From: Alkalimarinus coralli
Lineage (GTDB): Bacteria; Pseudomonadota; Gammaproteobacteria; Pseudomonadales; Oleiphilaceae
Reading direction: 5' to 3'
Length of the DNA: 64,000 nucleotides
Assembly: GCF_023650515.1 (NCBI RefSeq)
Contig: NZ_CP096016.1
Coordinates: 738,513-802,512, forward strand
This document shows positions 55,747-64,000 of the stretch, in pieces (the stretch's first letter is position 1; the number at the start of each line of letters is the position of its first letter). Made by a program: the position numbers and the translations under genes. The notes below the pieces were generated by a model that saw only the letters and a program-made list of their open reading frames with translations, did no database searches and was not told the DNA's origin.

Positions 55747-56619
55747 ATGGCTGCTATTTCTGCCTCTTTGGTGAAAGAGCTTCGTGATCGCACAGGTCTG
55801 GGCATGATGGAGTGTAAAAAAGCACTCAAAGAGTCCGGTGGCGATATTGATGCTGCAATTGAAGAGATGCGTAAAAACAGTGGTATGAAGGCTGCTAAAA
55901 AAGCAGGTCGTACTGCTGCTGATGGTGTTGTAAAAGCAAAAGTTGCAGATGATGCTTCATTTGGTGTACTGGTAGAAGTTAACAGTGAAACTGACTTCGC
56001 GGCGCGAGACGAAGGCTTCTTGGCGTTTGTTAATGCTGTTGTGGATAAGGCATTTGAAACACGCGAAACAGATGTTGCAAAATTAATGGAAGGCGAGCTG
56101 GAAGTAGCTCGTGAAGCATTGGTTCAGAAAATCGGTGAAAACATTGGTGTTCGCCGTGTTGTGACAACTGAGAATGCCGTGGTTGGTCAATACGTACACG
56201 GAACTAACCGTATCGGTGTTTTGATTGGTTTGTCTGCGGGTGATAGTGAGCTGGCAAAAGATATCGCAATGCACACTGCTGCTGTTAACCCTCAGTTTAT
56301 TAAGCAGTCTGATGTTCCAGCTGAAGTGGTTGAAAAAGAGAAGTCTATTTTCACTGCTCAAGCAGAACAGAGTGGAAAGCCAGCCGAAATTATCGAAAAG
56401 ATGATTGGTGGGCGAATTAATAAGTTCCTTGCTGAAATCAGCTTGGTTGACCAGCCTTTCGTTAAAGACCCTGAAGTTAAAATTGGCGCGCTTGCTAAGA
56501 AAGCAGGTGCTGAGGTTGAGTTCATGGTTCGCTACGAAGTGGGTGAAGGTATCGAGAAAGAAGAAGTTGACTTTGCTACTGAGGTAGCTCAGCAAGCTGC
56601 AGCGGCTAAAAAGTCTTAA
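55747..56619 (+). CDS. tsf: Elongation factor Ts
   Basis: A 290-residue nucleotide exchange factor for EF-Tu. The N-terminal UBA-like domain has [31 protein letters not shown]; the EF-Tu-contact motif appears as SETDFAARD near residue 80 (TDFVARN is usual); then [10 protein letters not shown] and [20 protein letters not shown]. Length and motifs are standard. Confidence 0.98.
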   Translation: MAAISASLVKELRDRTGLGMMECKKALKESGGDIDAAIEEMRKNSGMKAAKKAGRTAADGVVKAKVADDASFGVLVEVNSETDFAARDEGFLAFVNAVVDKAFETRETDVAKLMEGELEVAREALVQKIGENIGVRRVVTTENAVVGQYVHGTNRIGVLIGLSAGDSELAKDIAMHTAAVNPQFIKQSDVPAEVVEKEKSIFTAQAEQSGKPAEIIEKMIGGRINKFLAEISLVDQPFVKDPEVKIGALAKKAGAEVEFMVRYEVGEGIEKEEVDFATEVAQQAAAAKKS

Positions 56620-56630
56620 TTTTTTCTTTA

Positions 56631-56661
56631 GCATGCCAATGTAAATCTTGCGTTGGCATGC
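56631..56661 (+). terminator. Hairpin after tsf
   Basis: GCATGCCAA (56631-56639) pairs perfectly with TTGGCATGC (56653-56661). The following T content is modest, so it may be a weak terminator or an mRNA-stabilising hairpin. pyrH begins 222 bases later. Confidence 0.55.
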
Positions 56662-56883
56662 TTGTACAACCGCATATCGGCGACAGCTGAGTGCGGTTGA
56701 TTTTTATAAGGGGAAAGAATGCAGTTTGCAATTTCTCTTACTGCTTCACTAGGGGCTAATATATAGTCCCGACAGGTATCGGCTGATTTTTGCTGATGCT
56801 GTTCAGAGGTTGAATGCGAATCTCTGACGTCTGATTGTTGATTTTTTAAAAGCCCATTGCCGATTTTAAAAGAGAGTTAACAT

Positions 56884-57624
56884 ATGCCTACACCAACTAA
56901 AGCCAAGCCAAGATATAAGCGCGTGCTACTCAAACTGAGTGGAGAAGCACTCATGGGGGATGGGGATTTTGGTATCGACCCACAGGTTCTTGACAGAATG
57001 GCGCTCGAAATCGGGCAGCTGATTGGGATTGGTGTTCAGGTTGGTTTAGTTGTCGGTGGCGGGAACCTTTTCCGAGGTGCTGCGTTGCAAGAAGCGGGTA
57101 TGGATCGTGTGACCGGTGATCACATGGGTATGCTGGCAACGGTGATGAATGCTTTGGCAATGCGCGATGCATTGGAGCGCTCCAACATATCCACAAGGGT
57201 GATGTCTGCGATTCCTATGAGTGGTGTTGTTGAGCACTATGACCGTCGTAGGGCAATTCGGCACCTGAAAGATGGTGATGTAGTGATTTTCAGTGCCGGA
57301 ACCGGAAACCCTTTCTTTACAACTGACTCAGCTGCATGTCTTAGAGGTATCGAGATAGAGGCTGATGTTGTATTGAAAGCAACCAAGGTTGATGGTGTGT
57401 ATAATGCCGACCCAATGAAAGACTCCAGTGCTGTTAAGTATGACCGCTTAACCTACGATGAAGTACTGGATAGAAAGTTAGGCGTGATGGACTTAACTGC
57501 GATTTGCCTCTGCCGAGATCATAATATGCCCGTGCGGGTTTTTAATATGAATAAGCCGAGTGCGGTTGCCAATATTCTTGTTGGTGAAAACGAAGGCACT
57601 GTCATTGAGCAAGAGAGCGAGTAA
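56884..57624 (+). CDS. pyrH: UMP kinase
   Basis: A 246-residue bacterial UMP kinase of the amino-acid-kinase fold: [96 protein letters not shown] and GTVIEQE at the end. It phosphorylates UMP to UDP, is activated by GTP and inhibited by UTP. Position between tsf and frr is conserved. Confidence 0.98.
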   Translation: MPTPTKAKPRYKRVLLKLSGEALMGDGDFGIDPQVLDRMALEIGQLIGIGVQVGLVVGGGNLFRGAALQEAGMDRVTGDHMGMLATVMNALAMRDALERSNISTRVMSAIPMSGVVEHYDRRRAIRHLKDGDVVIFSAGTGNPFFTTDSAACLRGIEIEADVVLKATKVDGVYNADPMKDSSAVKYDRLTYDEVLDRKLGVMDLTAICLCRDHNMPVRVFNMNKPSAVANILVGENEGTVIEQESE

Positions 57625-57686
57625 GCTCAGTTAGGTAAGCTTTACTATTATTTTATTTGAAATAGGCAATCTGAGCGGGCTAAGTA

Positions 57687-57722
57687 TAGCTGTACAGAAA
57701 AGAGTGTAGCTGTACAGAAAAG
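57687..57722 (+). repeat. Short tandem duplication upstream of frr
   Basis: TAGCTGTACAGAAAAG occurs twice (57687-57702 and 57707-57722) with a period of 20 bases, in the pyrH-frr gap. It contains TGTACA, a palindromic core. It could be a duplicated regulator site or a simple slippage product. Confidence 0.6.
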
Positions 57723-57787
57723 GCGGAGCTTCGCGCTTAAAGTATGAGGCCGTCTCAGAAGGCAGTAGAAGAAACGAGGGGATAAAC

Positions 57788-58345
57788 GTGCTTAACGAAA
57801 TAAAGAGTGAAACCGAAGAGCGTATGAAGAAAAGCTTGGAAGCTCTACATACTGCTTTCAACAAAATAAGAACAGGGCGAGCGCACCCGAGCATCCTTGA
57901 CGGTGTTATGGTGCCATACTACGGAAGCGATACTCCGCTAAAACAAGTTGCCAATATTTCGGTAGAAGACGGGCGAACGCTTGCTGTTACTGCTTGGGAA
58001 AAGCCTTTAATACCTGTAATCGAAAAAGCGATTATGAAAGCTGATTTGGGGCTAAACCCTGCGACTACTGGCGATATTATCCGTTTGCCGATGCCTGCAT
58101 TGACAGAAGAAACGCGTAAAAATATGGTTAAGCTGGCTCGTGGTGATGCCGAGAGCGGAAGAGTCTCTATCCGTAATGCTCGTCGCGATGCACTATCTGA
58201 CTCAAAAGAGCTTTTGAAAGAAAAAGAGATCACGGAAGATGAAGATCGACGTTTTTCTGATGACATTCAGAAACTTACTGATAAGTATGTAGCTGAAGTT
58301 GAGAAAATGCTTCAGGCAAAAGAGTCTGACTTAATGGAAGTGTAG
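57788..58345 (+). CDS. frr: Ribosome recycling factor
   Basis: A 185-residue protein with a GTG start. It shows [88 protein letters not shown] and [10 protein letters not shown]. It splits post-termination ribosomes together with EF-G. Length and motifs are standard. Confidence 0.98.
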   Translation: MLNEIKSETEERMKKSLEALHTAFNKIRTGRAHPSILDGVMVPYYGSDTPLKQVANISVEDGRTLAVTAWEKPLIPVIEKAIMKADLGLNPATTGDIIRLPMPALTEETRKNMVKLARGDAESGRVSIRNARRDALSDSKELLKEKEITEDEDRRFSDDIQKLTDKYVAEVEKMLQAKESDLMEV

Positions 58346-58560
58346 GTTCAAGCGCTGTTACTTATTGCGCCGGTACCCACTATTCCAAATGGAAAATACT
58401 GGCGCGCTAAACAGCACTGATATGATAGGTCGAATGGGGTAACCGGAGTTTGGTTAGTGATACCGGTTATTCAGGAAGGATTCTAAGTAATAGGCTGTAA
58501 TTAAAAATGTATGCAAAAGACTATACATTGAAGATTGCAGCTGATTTTTAAGAGAGATAT

Positions 58561-59319
58561 ATGACAGAAAGCGTAACCGCCGATATACCCACTTCAGCTG
58601 CAGATAAGCCCCGTCATGTGGCTATTATCATGGATGGCAATAACCGCTGGGCGAAAAAGAAAAAGTTATTAGGTGTCTCTGGGCATAAAGCAGGCGTTGA
58701 TGCGGTGCGGGCTGTTGTTGAAACCTGTGTGGAAGAAGGCATTGAAGCGTTAACGCTATTTGCATTTAGCAGCGAGAATTGGCGCCGGCCAGCCGACGAA
58801 GTCTCTGCATTGATGAAGCTGTTTTTACTGGCGCTTCAGAGAGAAGTTAAGAAACTACATAAAAACAATATCCGTCTGCGAATAATTGGTGACAGGAGTA
58901 AATTTAGTCCTATTCTCCAGGAGCATATGGAAAAAGCTGAAACGTTAACGGCTAACAATACGCGGTTAACACTGGTGATTGCAGCCAATTACGGTGGTCA
59001 CTGGGATATTACGCAAGCCACACAGAAAATTGCGGGAATGGTTGAGGGCGGCGAATTGAGCGCGGCAGATGTCAATGATGACCTGATTCAGAGCCATCTG
59101 TCTTTAGGTGACCTTCCCATGCCTGACTTATGTATAAGAACCGCTGGCGAACAACGTATTAGTAACTTTATGTTATGGCAGTTTGCCTACACTGAGCTTT
59201 ATTTCTCAGAGGTCTACTGGCCGGATTTTCAGCATGAGGAAATGCGCAAGGCTCTTGCGGCTTATTCAACACGACAGCGCAGATTTGGTCAAACGGATGA
59301 CCAGATCAAAAAAGCTTAA
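58561..59319 (+). CDS. uppS: Undecaprenyl diphosphate synthase
   Basis: A 252-residue cis-prenyltransferase. The catalytic HVAIIMDGNNRWAKKK (Asp25) is near the start, followed by LTLFAFSSENWRRP, IAANYGGHWDI and the C-terminal DLCIRTAGEQRISNFMLWQFAYTELYF. It makes the C55 lipid carrier precursor used by peptidoglycan and by all polysaccharide assembly encoded at 4.5-32.6 kb. The gene is separated from cdsA by a MITE insertion. Confidence 0.97.
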   Translation: MTESVTADIPTSAADKPRHVAIIMDGNNRWAKKKKLLGVSGHKAGVDAVRAVVETCVEEGIEALTLFAFSSENWRRPADEVSALMKLFLLALQREVKKLHKNNIRLRIIGDRSKFSPILQEHMEKAETLTANNTRLTLVIAANYGGHWDITQATQKIAGMVEGGELSAADVNDDLIQSHLSLGDLPMPDLCIRTAGEQRISNFMLWQFAYTELYFSEVYWPDFQHEEMRKALAAYSTRQRRFGQTDDQIKKA

Positions 59320-59363
59320 TTGGTTTGGGGCTAGTATGTCTCTGCTTATGCAAAATATAAGAA

Positions 59364-59524
59364 GAGACCTTTGCACGACTACTGCGCTTACAAATACAGC
59401 GTTAAAAAATGACTCAAAATTGTGCGCTCTCCTGGGTCGACCGGGACTTATTACTCATAAACTGCGCTTTTTCTTCATTTTTTGCCTTGTCTTTGCTTCG
59501 CTCGTAACGTCGTGCAAAGGTCTC
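59364..59524. mobile_element. 161-bp MITE-like element, copy 2
   Basis: A non-coding element with perfect 16-bp terminal inverted repeats GAGACCTTTGCACGAC and GTCGTGCAAAGGTCTC. It is flanked by a perfect 5-bp direct repeat AAGAA (59359-59363 and 59525-59529). It has the same length as copy 1 (9382-9542) with conserved internal blocks such as TACAAATACAGCGTTAAAAA and GCGCTCTCCTGGGTCG. Each copy also contains ACTGCGCTT twice, 80 bases apart. It lies inside the uppS-cdsA gap of an otherwise highly conserved operon, so read-through transcripts carry it and could fold it back through its ends. Confidence 0.9.
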
Positions 59525-59581
59525 AAGAACTTTAAAATTTACCCCAATAGCGTCGCTATTGATAATAAAGTGATATGAACT

Positions 59582-60412
59582 GTGCTTAAACAACGGATTA
59601 TTACCGGATTAATTCTCGCGCCTATTGCTGTTGGTGGGATCTTCTTTTTACCCCCTGTCGAATTCTCTTGGTTTATTGGAATCATTATTGCCATTGGTGG
59701 CTGGGAGTGGGCTAACCTGGCGGGCTATAGTCGGCAGGTAGAGCGACTTGGTTATGCGGGCCTCATTGCACTTCTTCTATATCTTTCGACGTTTGTTAAC
59801 TCTACCTATGTACTTGGGGGTAGTGTTGTTGGCTGGTTTGTCTCGCTTTACCTTATCTCTCAGTACCCAAATAAGAATTCGCTGTGGGCCTCTCGTTTGA
59901 GGCGACTGCTAATAGGCTTTTTTGTGCTTATTCCAGCGTGGAGTGGGCTTGTTGCCATTAGAAAAGCGGGCGTTTTGTCCTATGAAGGGCAGTTGGTCGA
60001 TGTGCGCTATTTGATCCTGTATATCATGTTTATCGTATGGGGGGCAGATGTTGGTGCGTATTTCTCCGGTAAAGCGTGGGGTAACAAAAAACTGGCACCT
60101 AATGTTTCTCCTGGCAAGTCGTGGGCGGGCGTATATGGAGGCCTTGCCACCACGGCATTGTTTGCATTAATTGCATCTTATATGCTGGGTATGTCACTTT
60201 TCGATATGTTTATTTTAATGGTCATTACATTAATTACCGGTATTTTTTCTGTAGTTGGTGACTTATTGGAAAGCATGCTAAAGCGGCATCGGGGGATAAA
60301 AGATAGCAGCCAGCTGTTGCCTGGGCATGGTGGTGTGCTAGATCGAATTGATAGCCTCACTGCTGCTGTTCCCGTATTAACCTTCCTTTTAATCCTTGCT
60401 GGCTGGTTTTAG
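59582..60412 (+). CDS. cdsA: Phosphatidate cytidylyltransferase
   Basis: A 276-residue membrane protein with about eight hydrophobic segments, a GTG start, WGADVGAYFSGKAWGNKKLAPNVSPGKSWAG and the C-terminal CdsA signature SVVGDLLESMLKRHRGIKDSSQLLPGHGGVLDRIDSL. It makes CDP-diacylglycerol for phospholipid synthesis. The conserved operon place after uppS supports the call. Confidence 0.97.
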   Translation: MLKQRIITGLILAPIAVGGIFFLPPVEFSWFIGIIIAIGGWEWANLAGYSRQVERLGYAGLIALLLYLSTFVNSTYVLGGSVVGWFVSLYLISQYPNKNSLWASRLRRLLIGFFVLIPAWSGLVAIRKAGVLSYEGQLVDVRYLILYIMFIVWGADVGAYFSGKAWGNKKLAPNVSPGKSWAGVYGGLATTALFALIASYMLGMSLFDMFILMVITLITGIFSVVGDLLESMLKRHRGIKDSSQLLPGHGGVLDRIDSLTAAVPVLTFLLILAGWF

Positions 60413-60449
60413 TTTCAGTGGGCTTTGAACATATTCAGTATTGTAAATC

Positions 60450-61628
60450 ATGAAGCAGATTACCGTTCTTGGTGCGACAGGTTCTATTGGCTTAAGTACG
60501 CTGGATGTTATTTCAAGTCATCGGGACAAATTTTCAGTATTCGCGTTAACTGCAAATACTAATGTTGAAGAAATGTTTCGACAGTGTTGCGAATTTAGCC
60601 CCCGGTACGCAGTAATGAGTTGCGATGAGTCTGCGAATCAGTTGCGCAAGCTTGTCGAAAAAACACAACTCGATACTGAGATTTTATCCGGCAAGAAAGG
60701 GCTGGAAACGGTGTCTGAGCACTCTGGTGTTGATGTTGTTATGGCGGCTATCGTCGGTGCTGCGGGCTTAAGGCCAACATTGGCAGCAGTTAACGCGGGA
60801 AAAAGGATATTACTGGCAAACAAAGAGGCCTTGGTGATGGCCGGTAGCTTGTTTATGGCGGCGGCGAAAGAAGCAGGAGCAGAAATATTGCCGATTGATA
60901 GTGAGCATAATGCCATTTATCAATGCTTGCCTACAGGTTACCGGAGCGGCATGCCGCTTAAGCATATTCGGAGAATTCTGTTAACTGCTTCGGGTGGCCC
61001 GTTTCGGGATATGCCTTTAGCCGAGCTGGCTAATGTGACACCCGATCAAGCCTGTAAACATCCTAATTGGTCGATGGGGCGGAAGATTTCCGTTGACTCT
61101 GCCACCATGATGAATAAGGGGTTGGAACTCATTGAAGCGTGTTGGCTTTTTGATACCAATCCTGAAAATGTGGAAGTTCATGTTCATCCGGAAAGCATTA
61201 TTCACTCCATGGTTGAATATGATGATGGTTCAGTGCTCGCCCAAATGGGTTGCCCTGACATGCGAACGCCGATTGCGTATGGTCTTGGGTGGCCGGAACG
61301 CATAGAGTCAGGTGTCTCTTCACTAGACCTGTTTAAGGTTGCACAGCTTAATTTCGAAAAGCCGGATGAGCAGCGTTTTCCTTGTTTGAGGTTGGCGGCT
61401 GAAGCTTATCGTAAGGGGGGGACGGCGTGCGCTATTCTTAACGCAGCAAACGAAGTTGCGGTAGATGCATTTCTTAACAACCGCATTCGGTTTGACCAGA
61501 TTGCAACACTAATTGAAAGCGTGATGGCGCTAATTGTTCCTCGCCAGCAGCCAAGTTTTGATATGATATTCGAAGATGACTTGGCGGCTCGTGCCAAGGC
61601 AGAAGAATTGATTGACCAAGGGCTATAA
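60450..61628 (+). CDS. dxr: 1-deoxy-D-xylulose 5-phosphate reductoisomerase
   Basis: A 392-residue enzyme of the MEP isoprenoid pathway. It has the NADPH loop [15 protein letters not shown] at the N-terminus, [14 protein letters not shown], the metal/substrate region [22 protein letters not shown], and [23 protein letters not shown]. It feeds the isoprenoid units used by UppS. It lies 37 bases after cdsA and 4 bases before rseP. Confidence 0.97.
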   Translation: MKQITVLGATGSIGLSTLDVISSHRDKFSVFALTANTNVEEMFRQCCEFSPRYAVMSCDESANQLRKLVEKTQLDTEILSGKKGLETVSEHSGVDVVMAAIVGAAGLRPTLAAVNAGKRILLANKEALVMAGSLFMAAAKEAGAEILPIDSEHNAIYQCLPTGYRSGMPLKHIRRILLTASGGPFRDMPLAELANVTPDQACKHPNWSMGRKISVDSATMMNKGLELIEACWLFDTNPENVEVHVHPESIIHSMVEYDDGSVLAQMGCPDMRTPIAYGLGWPERIESGVSSLDLFKVAQLNFEKPDEQRFPCLRLAAEAYRKGGTACAILNAANEVAVDAFLNNRIRFDQIATLIESVMALIVPRQQPSFDMIFEDDLAARAKAEELIDQGL

Positions 61629-61632
61629 CTAG

Positions 61633-62988
61633 ATGGAAGTTTTGCAGTCTATCCTCTCTTTAATTGTGACGCTTGGCATTTTAGTCACAATTCATGAGTA
61701 TGGCCATTTTTGGGTGGCTCGCCGCTGTGGTGTTAAAGTTCTCCGTTTCTCTGTAGGTTTTGGCAACCCTATATTCAGTTGGCATGATCGTAAGGGAACA
61801 GAATTTGCCGTGGCAGCAATTCCTTTGGGCGGCTACGTTAAAATGCTTGATGAGCGGGAGGGAGAGGTTCCTGCTGATCAACTTCACCTAGCATTTAATC
61901 GTCAGAAATTATCTAAACGAGTCGCTATCGTTGCGGCTGGCCCCATTGCAAACTTTATCTTCGCAATATTTGCTTACTGGTTAATGTTTATTCTTGGTTT
62001 TACTGTTGTTGCGCCAGTTATTGGGAGTGTTGATGAGCAGTCAGTTGCCGCTGAAGCAGGCGTTGTCGCAGAGCAAGAGATTGTAGCCGTCGATGGCGAA
62101 GCAACCAACAGTTGGCAGCGTGTTAATTTAAGCTTACTGAACCGGTTGGGCGACACAGGGCAAATTGAGCTCACGCTGAAAGATATGGGGGATGACTCTC
62201 CCAAAAGAGCCGTTATCAATGTTGACCAATGGCTTTCAGATCAGGAAATGCCAAACCCTATCGGTGCTATAGGCATTCACCCCTATAGGCCACAAATTCC
62301 TCCTTTGATTGGCTTGGTTTCGGAGGGCGGAAGCGCGTCTGTTGCAGGCATGAAACCCGGAGATAGAGTGCTTACCGTAAATGGCAATTCCGTCGATGAT
62401 TGGATGGATTTTGTTGACGTTGTAAGAAACTCTGCGAATAAGCCTCTGTTAGTGGAGCTTTTGCGTGAAGGGAATGTAATAAAAGTTGATCTTACGCCAA
62501 ATGAAAAGAGCGTGGCGGAAGGGCATGTTGTAGGCTTTATTGGCGCAGGCGTGCAGCAGCCTGAGTGGCCCCCTCACATGATTCGAGAAGTTCATTATGG
62601 CCCAGTGGAGGCGGTAGGCGCAGCCTTGGCTAAGACCTGGGATGACACTGCAATGACGCTGGTTTCAATTAAAAAAATGATCGAGGGACTTATTTCTGTA
62701 AAGAATTTAAGTGGCCCTATTACAATTGCAAGAATTGCTAACTCAACCATCCAATCTGGACTTGAAACCTTTCTCAGTTTTCTGGCATTGTTAAGCGTTA
62801 GTCTGGGGGTGTTAAATCTATTGCCAATTCCGGTATTAGATGGTGGGCATTTACTGTATTATTTTGTCGAGTTTGTCAGGGGGAAGCCCCTTTCCGAAAA
62901 AGCCCAGTTGGCTGGGTTAAAAATAGGTATTACGTTAGTGGTCATGTTAATGTTCGTTGCGTTCTATAACGATCTGCTGAGGCTTTAA
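61633..62988 (+). CDS. rseP: Site-2 intramembrane zinc protease RseP
   Basis: A 451-residue membrane metalloprotease. HEYGH in the first membrane segment is the HExxH zinc motif, GGYVKMLDEREG follows, two PDZ domains occupy the periplasmic part (VDEQSVAAEAGVV and SEGGSASVAGMKPGDRVLTVNG), and LLPIPVLDGGHLLYY carries the third zinc ligand. It cleaves the anti-sigma-E factor RseA and remnant signal peptides. It lies directly upstream of bamA as in most gammaproteobacteria. Confidence 0.96.
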   Translation: MEVLQSILSLIVTLGILVTIHEYGHFWVARRCGVKVLRFSVGFGNPIFSWHDRKGTEFAVAAIPLGGYVKMLDEREGEVPADQLHLAFNRQKLSKRVAIVAAGPIANFIFAIFAYWLMFILGFTVVAPVIGSVDEQSVAAEAGVVAEQEIVAVDGEATNSWQRVNLSLLNRLGDTGQIELTLKDMGDDSPKRAVINVDQWLSDQEMPNPIGAIGIHPYRPQIPPLIGLVSEGGSASVAGMKPGDRVLTVNGNSVDDWMDFVDVVRNSANKPLLVELLREGNVIKVDLTPNEKSVAEGHVVGFIGAGVQQPEWPPHMIREVHYGPVEAVGAALAKTWDDTAMTLVSIKKMIEGLISVKNLSGPITIARIANSTIQSGLETFLSFLALLSVSLGVLNLLPIPVLDGGHLLYYFVEFVRGKPLSEKAQLAGLKIGITLVVMLMFVAFYNDLLRL

Positions 62989-63124
62989 GGGCATAAAAAG
63001 GTTTTAGCATCACCGCGAACTTAGTTAAATCACGCATCAAACCAAACTGTACGAATCATATTGTACGAAACTTTAAATTTTACGCATAGCCTCGTTTGAA
63101 GGTCTTGTTGGTAGCTATTACTTC

Positions 63125-64000
63125 ATGATAAAACGCAGTAAGTTTCTTTTCAGTGCCTTGTCATTTTTCACATATTTAATATTCGGTCTGACGGCTCTGG
63201 GGGTTCAGGCAGAAGAGTTCTCAGTAAAAGATATTCGTGTAGAGGGGTTGCAGCGAGTGTCTGCTGGCACGGTGTTCAGTGCTTTTCCCGTTAATGTTGG
63301 GGATGAAGTCGATTCAGTTAGGCTGGTTGAAGCGTCAAAGAATTTATTTAAAAGCGGCCTGTTTACAGACATTCAGCTCGGTCGTGAGGATGATGACTTA
63401 ATTATTACCGTGGTTGAGCGACCTTCCATCAGCAAGATCGAAATCGATGGAAACAAGGATATTTCAACAGAAGATTTAATGGATGGGCTCAAGTCTGCTG
63501 GCATGAATGAAGGTCAAGTATTCCAACGTGTAACAATGGAAAGGCTTGAGTTGGAGATACTTCGCTCTTATGTGGCTCAGGGCCGCTACAATGCTTCGGT
63601 AGAAGCGGAGATTGAAGAGCAACCAAGAAACCGGGTTGCAATTAAGCTTAATATTAATGAAGGGGATGTTGCCTCTATTCAACACATTAATGTAGTAGGA
63701 AATAAGGCGTTTTCCGATGAGCAGCTTCTTGATCTGATGGAGCTGAAAACTCCTGGCCTGTTTTCAGTGTTTACCAGTGATGACAAATACGCTAAAGAAA
63801 AATTGAGCGGAGACTTAGAGAGAATTCGCTCTTTCTACCTCGACAGAGGCTATATCAAGTTCAATATTGAATCGACGCAGGTCGCAATATCGCCTAGCAA
63901 AGAAGATGTCTTTATAACGCTAAATATCACAGAAGGGCCTTTGTATACGATTAGCGACATACAGTTAAAAGGTGAGTTGATCGTTGATGAAGAAGAGATT
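63125..64000 (+). CDS. bamA: Outer-membrane assembly factor BamA, 3' end outside window
   Basis: The frame starts at ATG 63125 and is still open at base 64000, so only about 292 residues are seen. A signal peptide (MIKRSKFLFSALSFF to VQA, cleaved before EEFSV) is followed by POTRA repeats: FSVKDIRVEGLQRVSAGTVFSAFPVNVGD, ISKIEIDGNKDISTEDLMDGL, and IQHINVVGNKAFSDEQLLDLMEL. BamA inserts beta-barrel proteins, which would include the GspD-type secretin. The preceding 136-base gap contains two TGTACGAA repeats. Confidence 0.96.
   Translation, partial: MIKRSKFLFSALSFFTYLIFGLTALGVQAEEFSVKDIRVEGLQRVSAGTVFSAFPVNVGDEVDSVRLVEASKNLFKSGLFTDIQLGREDDDLIITVVERPSISKIEIDGNKDISTEDLMDGLKSAGMNEGQVFQRVTMERLELEILRSYVAQGRYNASVEAEIEEQPRNRVAIKLNINEGDVASIQHINVVGNKAFSDEQLLDLMELKTPGLFSVFTSDDKYAKEKLSGDLERIRSFYLDRGYIKFNIESTQVAISPSKEDVFITLNITEGPLYTISDIQLKGELIVDEEEI

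Noticed and set aside
59183-59578. 131-codon plus-strand ORF overlapping the uppS end and MITE copy 2
   Set aside because: It lies out of frame over the conserved uppS C-terminus and then runs through the non-coding MITE; no family resemblance.

Overview
The window looks like a chromosomal segment of a free-living, probably marine gammaproteobacterium of moderate-to-low GC. The evidence is the Pseudomonas/Oceanospirillales-type housekeeping order (rlmA-dapE-dapD-arsC-like-dapC-glnD-map, then rpsB-tsf-pyrH-frr-uppS-cdsA-dxr-rseP-bamA), a long DapD of the Pseudomonas type, SlyX, a type II secretion secretin, and several PAPS-type sulfotransferases of the kind common in marine bacteria. I do not name a genus. 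No rRNA, tRNA or CRISPR was seen.

Layout. (1) 1-4.5 kb: the 3' part of a GspD-type secretin, a strongly expressed-looking secreted or surface-layer-like protein with its own promoter and terminator, and a DsbA-like periplasmic thiol oxidoreductase. (2) 4.5-16.9 kb: an ABC-transporter-type polysaccharide block with two glycosyltransferases, two stand-alone sulfotransferases, Wzm/Wzt, a 1081-residue fusion of a sulfotransferase-like domain and two GT2 domains, a HAD-like protein, and an inverted GT4 gene at its right end. (3) 17.4-32.6 kb: a Wzx/Wzy-type block with a Wzz-like protein, flippase, EpsG-like polymerase, glycosyltransferases, a UDP-L-QuiNAc/L-FucNAc pathway, a PglC-like initiating phosphoglycosyltransferase, a WbpM-like dehydratase and ManC. 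(4) 32.6-33.3 kb: a HepT/MntA toxin-antitoxin pair. (5) 33.3-43.7 kb: half of a type VI secretion system (PAAR, TssA, B, C, E, F, G, H). (6) 43.8-54.4 kb: slyX, a membrane-anchored cold-shock-domain protein, two small unknowns and the lysine/nitrogen genes on the minus strand. (7) 54.8-64 kb: the conserved translation and envelope-biogenesis cluster on the plus strand, ending inside bamA.

How the parts fit: the surface-layer-like protein, its likely secretin and disulfide helper sit directly beside a large locus that appears to build, sulfate and export cell-surface polysaccharide. This is consistent with an envelope made of an S-layer-like protein anchored on (sulfated) O-polysaccharide, but that link is inference. 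The least expected direct observation is a pair of 161-bp non-coding elements about 50 kb apart (9382-9542 and 59364-59524). They have matching 16-bp terminal inverted repeats, and each is flanked by its own perfect 5-bp direct repeat (TAGTA and AAGAA). This is the signature of a transposed MITE family.
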